Source: Roseicyclus persicicus | GTDB taxonomy: Bacteria; Pseudomonadota; Alphaproteobacteria; Rhodobacterales; Rhodobacteraceae | Assembly: GCF_012395815.1 (NCBI RefSeq) | Contig: NZ_JAAZQQ010000002.1 | Location: 682,001 to 746,000 of the forward strand | Length of the DNA stretch: 64,000 nucleotides | Direction of reading: 5' to 3' | Shown here: piece by piece, positions 34,814 to 45,291 of the stretch | Position numbering within the stretch: position 1 is the stretch's first letter | How the letters are laid out: each line of letters opens with the position of its first letter | Made by a program: the position numbers and the translations under genes | The notes under the pieces: model-generated | What the model was told of the DNA's origin: nothing | The model's input: only the letters and a program-made list of their open reading frames with translations | Database searches by the model: none

Positions 34814-35074
34814 ATGGAGACACGCGAGATCCGGCTGAAACGCCTGCGGATGCGGGCCTGGCACCGGGGCATCAAGGAGATGGACCTGATCCTGGGGGGC
34901 TGGGCGGACGCGCATCTGGCCGGGGCGGACGACGCCACGCTGGACGCCTTCGAGGCGGTGCTGGCCGAGGCCGACCAGGACCTCTACCGCTGGGTGACGG
35001 GGCAGGCGGAGGCGCCGGCGGCGCTCAGGCCCTTCCTCGGGCGGCTGTCGGAGGGGATCGGCGGGGCGGCCTGA
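34814..35074 (+). CDS. sdhE: FAD assembly factor SdhE
   Basis: An 86-residue protein that helps attach FAD covalently to the flavoprotein subunit of succinate dehydrogenase. The conserved RGxxE motif is RGIKE (Arg18-Glu22) within HRGIKEMDLILGGWADAHL, and EADQDLYRWVTG is the other family block. It lies 4 bp after the XRE regulator stop. No sdh gene is in the window. Confidence 0.93.
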   Translation: METREIRLKRLRMRAWHRGIKEMDLILGGWADAHLAGADDATLDAFEAVLAEADQDLYRWVTGQAEAPAALRPFLGRLSEGIGGAA

Positions 35075-35150
35075 GGTTTTCGGCGCGCTTTAACGCAATC
35101 TTTCCGATTCCGGGGGCATCACGGGGCACGAAGCCCCTGATGCGGAGTCC

Positions 35151-35651
35151 ATGATGAGCCTGCACGCGCCCTTCGCGACGTCCTCCCGGTCGGGATTCCT
35201 GACCGGGTACCTCGAATCCCTGTCGCTGGTGGAGCGGCTGCACCGGCTCCTGCTCGACGTGATCAAGGACGAGTTCGAGCGGCTGGGCATCCTCGACATC
35301 AACGCGGTGCAGGCGCTCCTGCTGTTCAACATCGGCGAGCACGAGGTGACGGCGGGCGAGCTGAAGAGCCGCGGCTACTACCAGGGCTCGAACGTGTCCT
35401 ACAACCTGAAGAAGCTGGTGGAGATGGGCTACATGCACCACCAGCGCTGCGAGATCGACCGGCGGTCCGTCCGGGTGCGGCTGACCGAGCGCGGCCGGCA
35501 CGTGCGCGAGGTGGTCGGGGCGCTCTTCGCGCGCCATGCCGAGGGGCTGGAGAAGCACGGCATCCTCGGCACCGACGGGATCGACCGGGTGAACCACTCG
35601 CTGAAACGGATCGAGCGGTATTGGTCGGACCAGATCCGCTATATCTACTGA
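35151..35651 (+). CDS. MarR-family winged-helix regulator (LdtR-like)
   Basis: A 166-residue winged-helix protein: VTAGELKSRGYYQGSNVSYN and LKKLVEMGYMHHQRCEIDRR are the recognition helix and wing. The near-invariant YYQGSNVSYNLKKL stretch matches LdtR of Rhizobiales, which controls L,D-transpeptidase and stress genes. The N-terminal SLVERLHRLLLDVIKDEFER is the dimer helix. Start may be at 35151 or 35154 (adjacent ATGs). Convergent with ccmG across the second palindrome cluster. Confidence 0.82.
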   Translation: MMSLHAPFATSSRSGFLTGYLESLSLVERLHRLLLDVIKDEFERLGILDINAVQALLLFNIGEHEVTAGELKSRGYYQGSNVSYNLKKLVEMGYMHHQRCEIDRRSVRVRLTERGRHVREVVGALFARHAEGLEKHGILGTDGIDRVNHSLKRIERYWSDQIRYIY

Positions 35652-35661
35652 CGGCGGCGCT

Positions 35662-35816
35662 GCGTCCCTTGCAAGGGACGCCAAGAGCCTTGCAAGGCTC
35701 TTGCCCGCGCGACGGTGGGGATCGGGGCGTGAGGGTAGGGCGGCGCGCCGGCAGTCTCTTGCAAGAGACTGCCCCGTCCCTTGCAAGGGACGGAGCAGAG
35801 CCTTGCAAGGCTCTGC
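35662..35816. repeat. Cluster of five perfect CTTGCAAG palindromes
   Basis: Five perfect palindromes at 35662-35681, 35682-35703, 35750-35773, 35774-35793 and 35795-35816 (20-24 bp), same TTGCAA centre as at 5253-5339. One has TCTTGCAAGA instead of CCTTGCAAGG, with matching change on both arms. They sit between the convergent LdtR-like and ccmG genes, in two groups separated by 46 bp. Confidence 0.85.
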
Positions 35817-35868
35817 GCGCGGGATCGGATCGTGGGGATAGGTGGCCCGTGCGCCGACGGGGCCGCCC

Positions 35869-36465
35869 TCAGTTCGTCCCGGCGGCCTCGCCCGGCAGCG
35901 GCGGCAACTCGTGCCCCGCCTCGGCCAGCGCCGGCCGGATCTGGGTGCGCAGCGACCGCTCGGTCACCGGCCCGCGGAAATGCAGCACCACCGTGCCGGT
36001 CCCGTCGATGAAGAAGGTCTCGGGCATCGCCACCACGCCCCAGTCCGCGCCGTTGCGCGCCAGCTCGTCACGGCCGATCCGGTCATAGGGATTGCCAAGC
36101 TCGGCCAGGAACCCCGTCGCCTGGTCGATCCGGTCGCGGTAGTTCACGCCGTAGAGCGGCGTGCCGGCCTCGGCCAGCGCCGTCAGCACCGGGTGCTCGG
36201 CGCGGCAGGGCGGGCACCAGCTGGCGAAGAAGTTCACCATGACGAGGCCATTGCCCTCGAGGTCGGCGCGGGTCAGCAGCGGCGTGTCGCCCATCGGCTC
36301 CAGCGCCAGCCCCGGTGCCGGGCGCCCCTGCTGCGCCGAGGGCAGCGCCTGGGTGTCCACGCCCTGCTGCAGCGCGTTCTGGTTGTTCATCAGCTGCCAG
36401 CCCGCGATGCCGAAGAACCCGGCGGTCAGCGCCAGCGGCAGCACCATCAGCCAGTTGATCTTCAT
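35869..36465 (-). CDS. ccmG: Thiol:disulfide interchange protein CcmG/DsbE
   Basis: A 198-residue membrane-anchored periplasmic thioredoxin that reduces apocytochrome c or CcmH before heme attachment. The N-terminal helix (LMVLPLALTAGFFGIAGWQL) is an uncleaved anchor; the active site is ASWCPPCRAE (Cys84, Cys87), and the cis-Pro is in VVAMPETFFID. ATGA overlap with ccmD; last gene of the ccm cluster, which ends at the palindrome block. Confidence 0.95.
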   Translation of the reverse strand: MKINWLMVLPLALTAGFFGIAGWQLMNNQNALQQGVDTQALPSAQQGRPAPGLALEPMGDTPLLTRADLEGNGLVMVNFFASWCPPCRAEHPVLTALAEAGTPLYGVNYRDRIDQATGFLAELGNPYDRIGRDELARNGADWGVVAMPETFFIDGTGTVVLHFRGPVTERSLRTQIRPALAEAGHELPPLPGEAAGTN

Positions 36466-36620
36466 GCCGCCCGTCCCCGGCGGTGTTCGACCTCTTCCAG
36501 CCGCGCGCGGACCCGGCGGGCCTTGAGGATGGAGGCGCCGACGACGACGACGATCAGCGCGATCGACACCGCGTAGGCCGACAGCACGGGGACCGCATAG
36601 GCGCCGAGATCGGGCATCAT
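36462..36620 (-). CDS. ccmD: Heme exporter protein CcmD
   Basis: A 52-residue protein with one transmembrane helix (YAVSIALIVVVVGASILKAR) and a basic cytosolic tail, of CcmD size and position. CcmD stabilises the CcmABC complex that loads heme onto CcmE. The first of two adjacent ATGs overlaps the ccmC stop; its own end overlaps ccmG by 4 bp. Confidence 0.9.
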   Translation of the reverse strand: MMPDLGAYAVPVLSAYAVSIALIVVVVGASILKARRVRARLEEVEHRRGRAA

Positions 36621-37348
36621 GCCATCCTTTCCTGCGCGATCAGCGCCTTCAGGCGCCGCGCGCGGATCTCGGTCTGGGTGCGGTAGAGCACCAGCGCGAC
36701 GAACAGGAAGCCGAAGCCCGCCAGCGTGATCACCAGCGGGTACCAGAACACGTCGGCGATGTTCTGTTCCCGGTCGAGCGACAGGGTCGCGCCCTGGTGC
36801 AGGCCCTGGTTCCAGAACACCAGCGCATAGCGCGAGATGATCGCGAAGACCGAGCCCACGAGGCAGAGGACCGAGGTGAGGTCGGCCGCGCTGTCGGGAT
36901 TGTCGATCGCTTCCCACAGGGCCATGTAGCCGAGGTAGAAGAGGAACAGGATCAGGAACGACGTCAGCCGCGGGTCCCATTCCCACCAGGTGCCCCACAT
37001 CGGCTGGCCCCAGATCGCGCCGGTGACCAGCGCGATGAGGGTGAAGACCATGCCCACCGGCGCCGCCGCCTTGGCCGCCAGCGCCGAGACGTGGTGGCGC
37101 CGGATCACCCAGATCAGCGAGGTGATCAGCATCATCAGCCAGGCGTTGATCGCCATGATCGCCGAGGGGACGTGGACGTAGATGATCTTGACCGTCGAGC
37201 CCTGGCGGAAGTCGTCGGGGGTGAAGAAGAAGCCCCAGACCAGGCCGACCACGAGGCACACGCCCGCGATCCCCGCCGTCCACGGCAGGAGAAAGGCGGA
37301 TGTCGCCATGAACTTGCGCGGGTTCGCGTATTCCCAGATCGACGCCAT
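36617..37348 (-). CDS. ccmC: Heme exporter protein CcmC
   Basis: A 243-residue protein with six predicted helices. The heme-handling WWD motif is WGQPMWGTWWEWDPRLTS (about 113-130), and histidines flank it as expected (IYVHVPSA; VSRYA-like region). It attaches heme to the chaperone CcmE. The gene follows ccmB with a 56-bp gap and overlaps ccmD. Confidence 0.96.
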   Translation of the reverse strand: MASIWEYANPRKFMATSAFLLPWTAGIAGVCLVVGLVWGFFFTPDDFRQGSTVKIIYVHVPSAIMAINAWLMMLITSLIWVIRRHHVSALAAKAAAPVGMVFTLIALVTGAIWGQPMWGTWWEWDPRLTSFLILFLFYLGYMALWEAIDNPDSAADLTSVLCLVGSVFAIISRYALVFWNQGLHQGATLSLDREQNIADVFWYPLVITLAGFGFLFVALVLYRTQTEIRARRLKALIAQERMA

Positions 37349-37404
37349 GGCGCGGAACTTAGTCAGGGCTGGTGGCGCTCACAATGGGGCAGACGGGCGC
37401 AGAA

Positions 37405-38061
37405 CTAGCGCAGATTGACGCGGAGGGCGGCGGCCGCCGCGAAGGGCAGCAGCGCGAGGCTGCCGGCCGTGATCCCGGCCACGAGGAGGAGCGGCGTGAG
37501 CGGGTCCTGGCCGGTCGTGGCGCGGCTGACGCAGAGCGCGCCGAAGATCAGCGTGGGCACGTAGAGCGGCAGGACGAGCAGCGACAGCAGGAGCCCGCCG
37601 CGCTTGATCCCCACGGTCAGGGCCGCGCCGAAGGTGCCGATGGCGCTGAGCGCGGGCGTGCCGAGGGCGAGGGATGCCACCAGCCACGGGTAGGCCGGGC
37701 CGGGCAGGTTGAGGAGGAGGCCGAGCACCGGCGCGGCCGCCACCAGCGGCAGGCCGGTGGTGATCCAGTGCGCCAGCGCCTTCATCGCGGCAAGCCCCTC
37801 GAGCGGCACCGGGCTGGTGGCCATCAGGTCCAGCGTGCCGTCCTCCCAGTCGAGCTGGAAGATGCGGTCGAGCGACAACAGGCAGGCGAGCAACGCGCCC
37901 AGCCACAGCACGCCCGGCGCGATCTCGGACAGGATGCCGGTCTCGGGGCCGACGCCGAAGGGCACCAGCGTGGTGAAGATCAGGAAGAAGGCGAGCGACA
38001 GGCCGAAGCCGCCGCCCGCCCGGATCGCGAGCGTCAGGTCGCGGCGCAACAGGCCGATCAT
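37405..38061 (-). CDS. ccmB: Heme exporter protein CcmB
   Basis: A 218-residue ABC membrane subunit with about six helices. Family marks are [40 protein letters not shown] and [14 protein letters not shown]. Forms the CcmA2-CcmB complex with CcmC and CcmD. The start ATG (38061) overlaps the ccmA stop by 4 bp. Confidence 0.95.
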   Translation of the reverse strand: MIGLLRRDLTLAIRAGGGFGLSLAFFLIFTTLVPFGVGPETGILSEIAPGVLWLGALLACLLSLDRIFQLDWEDGTLDLMATSPVPLEGLAAMKALAHWITTGLPLVAAAPVLGLLLNLPGPAYPWLVASLALGTPALSAIGTFGAALTVGIKRGGLLLSLLVLPLYVPTLIFGALCVSRATTGQDPLTPLLLVAGITAGSLALLPFAAAAALRVNLR

Positions 38062-38678
38062 GCCATCGCCTCCGCGAAGGGGTCGTCGGCGCGCAGCCGC
38101 TTGGACACGAAGCGGGTGATGTCGAGCGTCTCGGCCGCGGGCAGGCCGAGGTCGATGTGGGTGGCGATCACAGCCGATCCGCCGCCCTTCAGGTGCGCCG
38201 TGACCGCGGCGGCGAAGCGGGCGACGTTCTCGGTGTCCAGCGACACCGTGGGCTCGTCGAGGCACCAGACCGGGCGGCCGGTGACGAGGAGGCGGGCGAG
38301 CGACAGCCGTCGCTTCTGCCCCGCCGACATCTCGCCCGCCCGGCGCTGCAGCAGCGGCCCGAGGTGGAACGCCTCGATCGCGGGCGCGGGGTCGCGGGTG
38401 CCGAAGACCGCAGCCCAGAAGGCCAGGTTCTCCTCGACCGTCAGGGCCGATTTCAGCCCGTCGGCATGGGCGGCGTAGGCGATGGCGTCGGGCTCGGCCT
38501 CGATGGTGCCGGCCAGCGGCGGGGTCAGCCCCGCCAGCGTGCGCAGGAGCGTGGTCTTGCCCGCCCCGTTCGGCCCCCGCAGGATCAGCGCCTGCCCCGG
38601 CGCGACGGCGAAGGACACGCCGGCGAGGATCTGGGCGGGCCCGCGGGCGCAGGCGAGGTCGGTGACGCGCAGGTTCAT
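38058..38678 (-). CDS. ccmA: Heme exporter ATP-binding protein CcmA
   Basis: A 206-residue ABC ATPase. Walker A is [10 protein letters not shown] (35-44), the signature is [15 protein letters not shown], and Walker B is [16 protein letters not shown] hydrolysis drives release of holo-CcmE. First gene of the ccmA-B-C-D-G unit; ccmE, ccmF and ccmH are not here. Divergent from yebC. The frame is open upstream, but [13 protein letters not shown] is the family start. Confidence 0.95.
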   Translation of the reverse strand: MNLRVTDLACARGPAQILAGVSFAVAPGQALILRGPNGAGKTTLLRTLAGLTPPLAGTIEAEPDAIAYAAHADGLKSALTVEENLAFWAAVFGTRDPAPAIEAFHLGPLLQRRAGEMSAGQKRRLSLARLLVTGRPVWCLDEPTVSLDTENVARFAAAVTAHLKGGGSAVIATHIDLGLPAAETLDITRFVSKRLRADDPFAEAMA

Positions 38679-38814
38679 GGGGTCAGCGGTAGCCCAAAGG
38701 GGCGGGGAGGGGAAGCGCGGCGGATCGGCCCCGCGCGGGGCAGGCATTGCCGAGGATGCGGGGCTTGGGGTAAAGGAGCGCCCGATCAGGACCATCCAGC
38801 ATGTCGAGGGACCC

Positions 38815-39555
38815 ATGGCCGGCCATTCCAAGTGGGCGAACATCCAGCACCGCAAGGGCAAGCAGGACGCCGCGCGCTCCAAGCTCTTCTCCAAGCTCGC
38901 CAAGGAAATCACCGTGGCGGCCAAGATGGGCGACCCCGACCCCGACAAGAACCCGCGCCTGCGGCTGGCGGTGAAGGAAGCGAAGTCGAGCTCGGTCCCC
39001 AAGGACGTGATCGACCGCGCGATCAAGAAGTCGCAGGGCGGCGACGCCGAGAACTACGAGGAGATCCGCTACGAGGGCTACGGGCCCAACGGCGTGGCGG
39101 TGATCGTCGAGGCGATGACCGACAACCGCAACCGTACCGCCTCGAGCGTGCGCTCGCTGTTCGGCAAGCATGGCGGCAACCTCGGCGAGACCGGCTCGGT
39201 GTCCTTCATGTTCGAGCGCAAGGGGCAGGTGATTTACACCGCCGCGGCGGGCGATGCGGACACGGTGATGATGGCCGCGATCGAGGCCGGCGCCGAGGAC
39301 GTGGAGAGCGGCGAGGAGGAGCACGTGATCTGGTGCGCCGACACCGACCTCGGCGAGGTCTCGGCGGCGCTGGAGGCGAGCCTGGGGGAATCGGAGTCGG
39401 CCAAGCTGGTGTGGCGCCCCGGCACCACGACCGAGCTGGGTCTGGAGGACGCGCAGAAGCTGATGAAGCTGATCGAGGCGCTGGAGGACGACGACGACGT
39501 CCAGACCGTGACGGCGAACTTCGAGATCTCGGACGAGGTGATGGCGCAGCTGTAA
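38815..39555 (+). CDS. yebC: YebC/PmpR family DNA-binding regulatory protein
   Basis: A 246-residue protein: [59 protein letters not shown] and [11 protein letters not shown]. YebC-family proteins bind DNA as regulators and some act on stalled ribosomes (TACO1-like). The ATG at 38815 is the family start. Monocistronic, divergent from ccmA. Confidence 0.95.
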   Translation: MAGHSKWANIQHRKGKQDAARSKLFSKLAKEITVAAKMGDPDPDKNPRLRLAVKEAKSSSVPKDVIDRAIKKSQGGDAENYEEIRYEGYGPNGVAVIVEAMTDNRNRTASSVRSLFGKHGGNLGETGSVSFMFERKGQVIYTAAAGDADTVMMAAIEAGAEDVESGEEEHVIWCADTDLGEVSAALEASLGESESAKLVWRPGTTTELGLEDAQKLMKLIEALEDDDDVQTVTANFEISDEVMAQL

Positions 39556-39640
39556 GGCCCGCGCCGCTGTCCGGCGGGGCAGGGGTGTGGGAGATCAGGG
39601 GGTTGGGAAGCGGCGGGGCGCGCCCCGCCCTGCGCCCGCC

Positions 39641-39787
39641 TCAGGCGCGGTCGCCCTTGCGGCGGCGGCGCAGCCAGGCGCCGAGGCCGGCGGCGGCGAG
39701 AAGCGCCGCAAGCGGAACCAGCATGTGCGGCTCCATCAGCGCGGCCGTTGCCGCCAGCTGGCGGCTGGTGTCGTGAATGATGTCCAT
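39641..39787 (-). CDS. 48-residue single-span membrane protein with basic tail
   Basis: A small protein MDIIHDTSRQLAATAALMEP, then a short hydrophobic helix (HMLVPLAALLAAAGLGAWL) and RRRRKGDRA at the C-terminus, a typical tail-anchored or C-in single-span layout. The revcomp region before the ATG shows AGGACCC, a weak ribosome site. It lies in the otherwise gene-free stretch between yebC and acnA. Function unknown. Confidence 0.45.
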   Translation of the reverse strand: MDIIHDTSRQLAATAALMEPHMLVPLAALLAAAGLGAWLRRRRKGDRA

Positions 39788-39943
39788 GGGTCCTGCTCCG
39801 ATGCCTGTGTCCGGCCCGACTCAGGGCCGCCTGCGCCCGGTTGCCCCGGGTCGAACGCCCCATGATCCGCAGAAATGCGGCAAGATCATGGCACCGGCCC
39901 GCGGCGCGCCCGGAACGGCCCCGGGGAGGGGGCTGGCAAGGCG

Positions 39944-39959
39944 GTATGCAATCGCATAC
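39944..39959. promoter_or_regulatory. Inverted repeat upstream of acnA
   Basis: GTATGC-AATC-GCATAC, perfect 6-bp arms, about 105 bp before the acnA ATG, in a locally AT-richer stretch (to CATTAATG). It looks like a regulator operator, perhaps GntR-type; the regulator is unknown. Confidence 0.45.
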
Positions 39960-40064
39960 ATTAATGTCGCAGGCGACCGCTTAGCCCTTGATCGAAAGGC
40001 CGCGCGGTGGCATCGCGAGCGTCGAGATGACGACCCCCACATGACCGGATGAAGGGAGGCTTCC

Positions 40065-42824
<2,760 letters not shown>

Positions 42825-42845
42825 GGCCACGGAGAACGTGCTTCG

Positions 42846-42877
42846 GCAAAGGGCGCCCTTCGCGGGTGCCCTTTTGC
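42846..42877 (+). terminator. Terminator after acnA
   Basis: GCAAAGGGCGCCC (42846-42858), loop TTCGC, GGGTGCCCTTTTGC (42864-42877), with one G-T pair and a T run within the right arm, 22 bp after the acnA stop. Confidence 0.85.
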
Positions 42878-43145
42878 TGTTCACGGCCCCGGGCGCGCCG
42901 TTGCGGCGAGTTCGACGTGATTCGCCCGTCTCTCCGCGAAAGCGGGGGTCCAGACGCGTCGCGGGGGGGGGCGCAAGACGGTTGGTGATGATTTCTTGGG
43001 CGACAGATGCAGGCGGAATGGCCGGTGCCGGGCCGTTTTGTCGTCGTGCTTGACCGGAAAATGGGAACGCGAAATCTGAGCCGGGGGAAGGTGTGACGGC
43101 TTCAGCATGGTGCTGGCCGCGCAGTGTTAACTAGGACTGTTCCAC
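42878..43145. other. Gap between acnA terminator and the first Hint gene
   Basis: About 270 bp with no gene. It contains a run of G at 42963-42970 and, toward the end, a less GC-rich stretch (GTGTTAACTAGGACTG) just before the Hint ATG that may be its promoter. No ribosome site is obvious. Confidence 0.5.
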
Positions 43146-44057
43146 ATGGCGAACACGACGTTCACCGACGCAATGTTTTTGACCGGGTCGGACGATACCA
43201 TCGAGTTGACATGGACGGAAGCAATAAGTTTTCCGGGTCCATGGAATGTAACTAACGTTGATAATGATGATAACGTCGATTCAAATGATTATTTTGATAA
43301 CGCCGGATCAGTCTTTTCTGGTTTCTATTTTCAGGCCACGAATGGATCGACTTACGCGATCTACTCAAATGGGTCAGGGAATTACTATATCCCCTATAAT
43401 TCTGCAGAATTTAACCTTGGGTCAGGTTTCCTGTCTTCCGGAAGCACAGCGCTGTACCAGGCGAACGATTTCTCTCCCACGGGCAATCCGATCTGCTTCC
43501 TGGCCGGAACGGGCATCGCGACCCCGGATGGTGCGCGCGCCGTGGAAGACCTGCGGCCCGGCGACCTCGTCCTGACGGCGGACGGCCGCAGCGTGCCGGT
43601 GAAGTGGGTCGGTCGGCAGACGCTGGTGACGCGCTTCGGCCCGCCCGAGCGGCTCATGCCGGTGCGGGTGCAGGCCGGTGCGCTGGGCGACGGGCTGCCA
43701 AAGCGTGACCTCGTGCTGACGGCCGATCATGCGCTGCTGGTCGATGATCTCCTGATCAACGCGGGCGCTTTGGTGAACGGGTCCACCATCGACTGGGTTC
43801 CCCTGTCGGAGCTGGGCGCGCGCTTCATCGTCTACCACGTCGAAACCGAGGACCACGACATCATCCTCGCCGAGGGCGCGCCCGCCGAGACCTTCGTCGA
43901 CTACGTCGGGCGGCAGGCCTTCGACAACTACGCGGAGTACGTGGCGCTTTACGGCGACGAGCGGATCATCACCGAGGCGCCCTATCCGCGCATCTCCACC
44001 CCCCGCCTGCTACCCCCGGCGCTGAAGGCGCGGCTGGGGATCGGCAAGGCGGCCTGA
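43146..44057 (+). CDS. Hint domain-containing protein, AT-rich N-terminal half
   Basis: A 303-residue protein. Hint starts at ICFLAGTGIATP (Cys117), block B is LTADHALLV (His195), and the shared tail is VDYVGRQAFDNYAEYVALYG ... PPALKARLGIG. The N-terminal module (1-112) has Asn/Asp-rich NVDNDDNVDSNDYFDN, then FSGFYFQATNGSTYAIY, matching at low identity the same place in the next gene. Hand count gives about 41% G+C over 43201-43440, against about 70% around it, so this half is recent foreign or unusual DNA. The protein may be cut before Cys117, releasing a calcium-binding-like module (inference). Confidence 0.88.
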   Translation: MANTTFTDAMFLTGSDDTIELTWTEAISFPGPWNVTNVDNDDNVDSNDYFDNAGSVFSGFYFQATNGSTYAIYSNGSGNYYIPYNSAEFNLGSGFLSSGSTALYQANDFSPTGNPICFLAGTGIATPDGARAVEDLRPGDLVLTADGRSVPVKWVGRQTLVTRFGPPERLMPVRVQAGALGDGLPKRDLVLTADHALLVDDLLINAGALVNGSTIDWVPLSELGARFIVYHVETEDHDIILAEGAPAETFVDYVGRQAFDNYAEYVALYGDERIITEAPYPRISTPRLLPPALKARLGIGKAA

Positions 44058-44061
44058 CAAC

Positions 44062-44140
44062 GGCCTCCCCCCGGTTCAGGGGGTAGGCCGGCCGCAGCCG
44101 GAAGGTAGAAGGGCAGGGACCGACCCCGGCAGCGCCGGGG
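44062..44140 (+). terminator. Two hairpins after the first tandem Hint gene
   Basis: GGCCT-C6 pairs with G5-T-AGGCC (44062-44089, one mismatch) and CCCCGGC-AGC-GCCGGGG follows (44124-44140). No T run; they may end the first Hint transcript. Confidence 0.4.
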
Positions 44141-44173
44141 CGACCCCGTCATGACCTTTGCCCGGTGCCCGGA

Positions 44174-45103
44174 ATGTCGCTTGTCTCCTTCACCCATGTC
44201 ATCTCGTTCGGCGCCACCCAGTCGGGCGGCACGCTGAGCTGGATCAGCACCCAGTCGCTGGCTGTGCCGGGCGGCATCGACATCAATGATCGGAACGGGG
44301 ATGGAAACCTCGACGGGACCGGCAGCGGCGGCGACTTCCTGGAGGGCAACAGTTTCTTCTCCGGCTTCTACTACGAGGCCCAGAACGGCAAGACCTACGC
44401 CATCTTCATCGGTGCTTACGGCAATGGCTACCGCATCCCCTACAACGCAGCCGACTACGACCTCGCCGAGGAAATGAACGGGCCGGGCAGCACCAGCCTG
44501 TTCCAGCTCACCGACTTCGAACCCACCGGCAACCCGGTCTGCTTCCTGCCCGGCACCCTGATCGCGACGCCCAATGGCGAGGTGGCGGTCGAGACGCTCG
44601 CCATCGGCTACCTCGTGACCACCGCCGACGGCCGCGCGGTGCCGGTGCGCTGGGTCGGGCGGCAGACGCTGTCGACGCTGTTCGGTCCGCCCGAGCGGCT
44701 GATGCCGGTGCGGGTGCGGCAGGGCGCGCTGGGCGAGGGGCTGCCGCGGCGCGACCTGACCCTGACGGCGGATCACGCGCTGCTGGTCGACGATCTCCTG
44801 ATCAACGCGGGCGCGCTGGTGAACGGGGGAAGCATCGACTGGGTGCCCCTGTCGGAACTCGGCGCGCGCTTCACCGTCTACCATGTCGAGACCGAGGACC
44901 ACGACCTGATCCTCGCCGAGGGCGCCCCGGCCGAGACCTTCATTGACTACGTTGGACGGCAGGTGTTCGACAACTACGCCGAGTATGTCGCCCTCTACGG
45001 CGAGGAGCGGATCATCACCGAGGCGCCTTATCCGCGCATCTCCACCCCCCGCCTGCTGCCCCCGGCGCTGAAGGCGCGGCTGGGGATCGGCAAGGCGGCC
45101 TGA
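44174..45103 (+). CDS. Hint domain-containing protein (second tandem copy)
   Basis: A 309-residue protein, the close paralogue of the previous gene. The Hint nucleophile is Cys123 in VCFLPGTLIATP; block B is LTADHALLV; the last ~45 residues are almost identical to the previous copy. The N-terminal module has DINDRNGDGNLDGTG, a D-x-N-x-D-G-x-x-D pattern like an EF-hand or dockerin calcium loop, then FFSGFYYEAQNGKTYAIF. Here the module is GC-rich. Start is uncertain: a GTG 9 bp upstream is in frame and neither has a clear ribosome site. No signal peptide. Confidence 0.87.
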   Translation: MSLVSFTHVISFGATQSGGTLSWISTQSLAVPGGIDINDRNGDGNLDGTGSGGDFLEGNSFFSGFYYEAQNGKTYAIFIGAYGNGYRIPYNAADYDLAEEMNGPGSTSLFQLTDFEPTGNPVCFLPGTLIATPNGEVAVETLAIGYLVTTADGRAVPVRWVGRQTLSTLFGPPERLMPVRVRQGALGEGLPRRDLTLTADHALLVDDLLINAGALVNGGSIDWVPLSELGARFTVYHVETEDHDLILAEGAPAETFIDYVGRQVFDNYAEYVALYGEERIITEAPYPRISTPRLLPPALKARLGIGKAA

Positions 45104-45291
45104 GGGGCGCGATATCGCACGACCGCAGGACAGGCTGTCATGGTCGCTGCGTCTGCGGCGTGCCTGTTCCGCTGTGGCACTCCAAGAAAACCGTTGAATT
45201 CGCATACCGGCGTGCGACCGTGCGACAACGGACGACGCGTCTGAGTCGCGGCGCGGCTGGTCGGCGGATGTCGATGCTTTGGGGGAACGGC

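Noticed and set aside
43500-44057. Intein inside a host protein
   Set aside because: Hint lies at the C-terminal end with no C-extein and no splicing C-terminal Asn-Cys/Ser pair; protein splicing is not supported.
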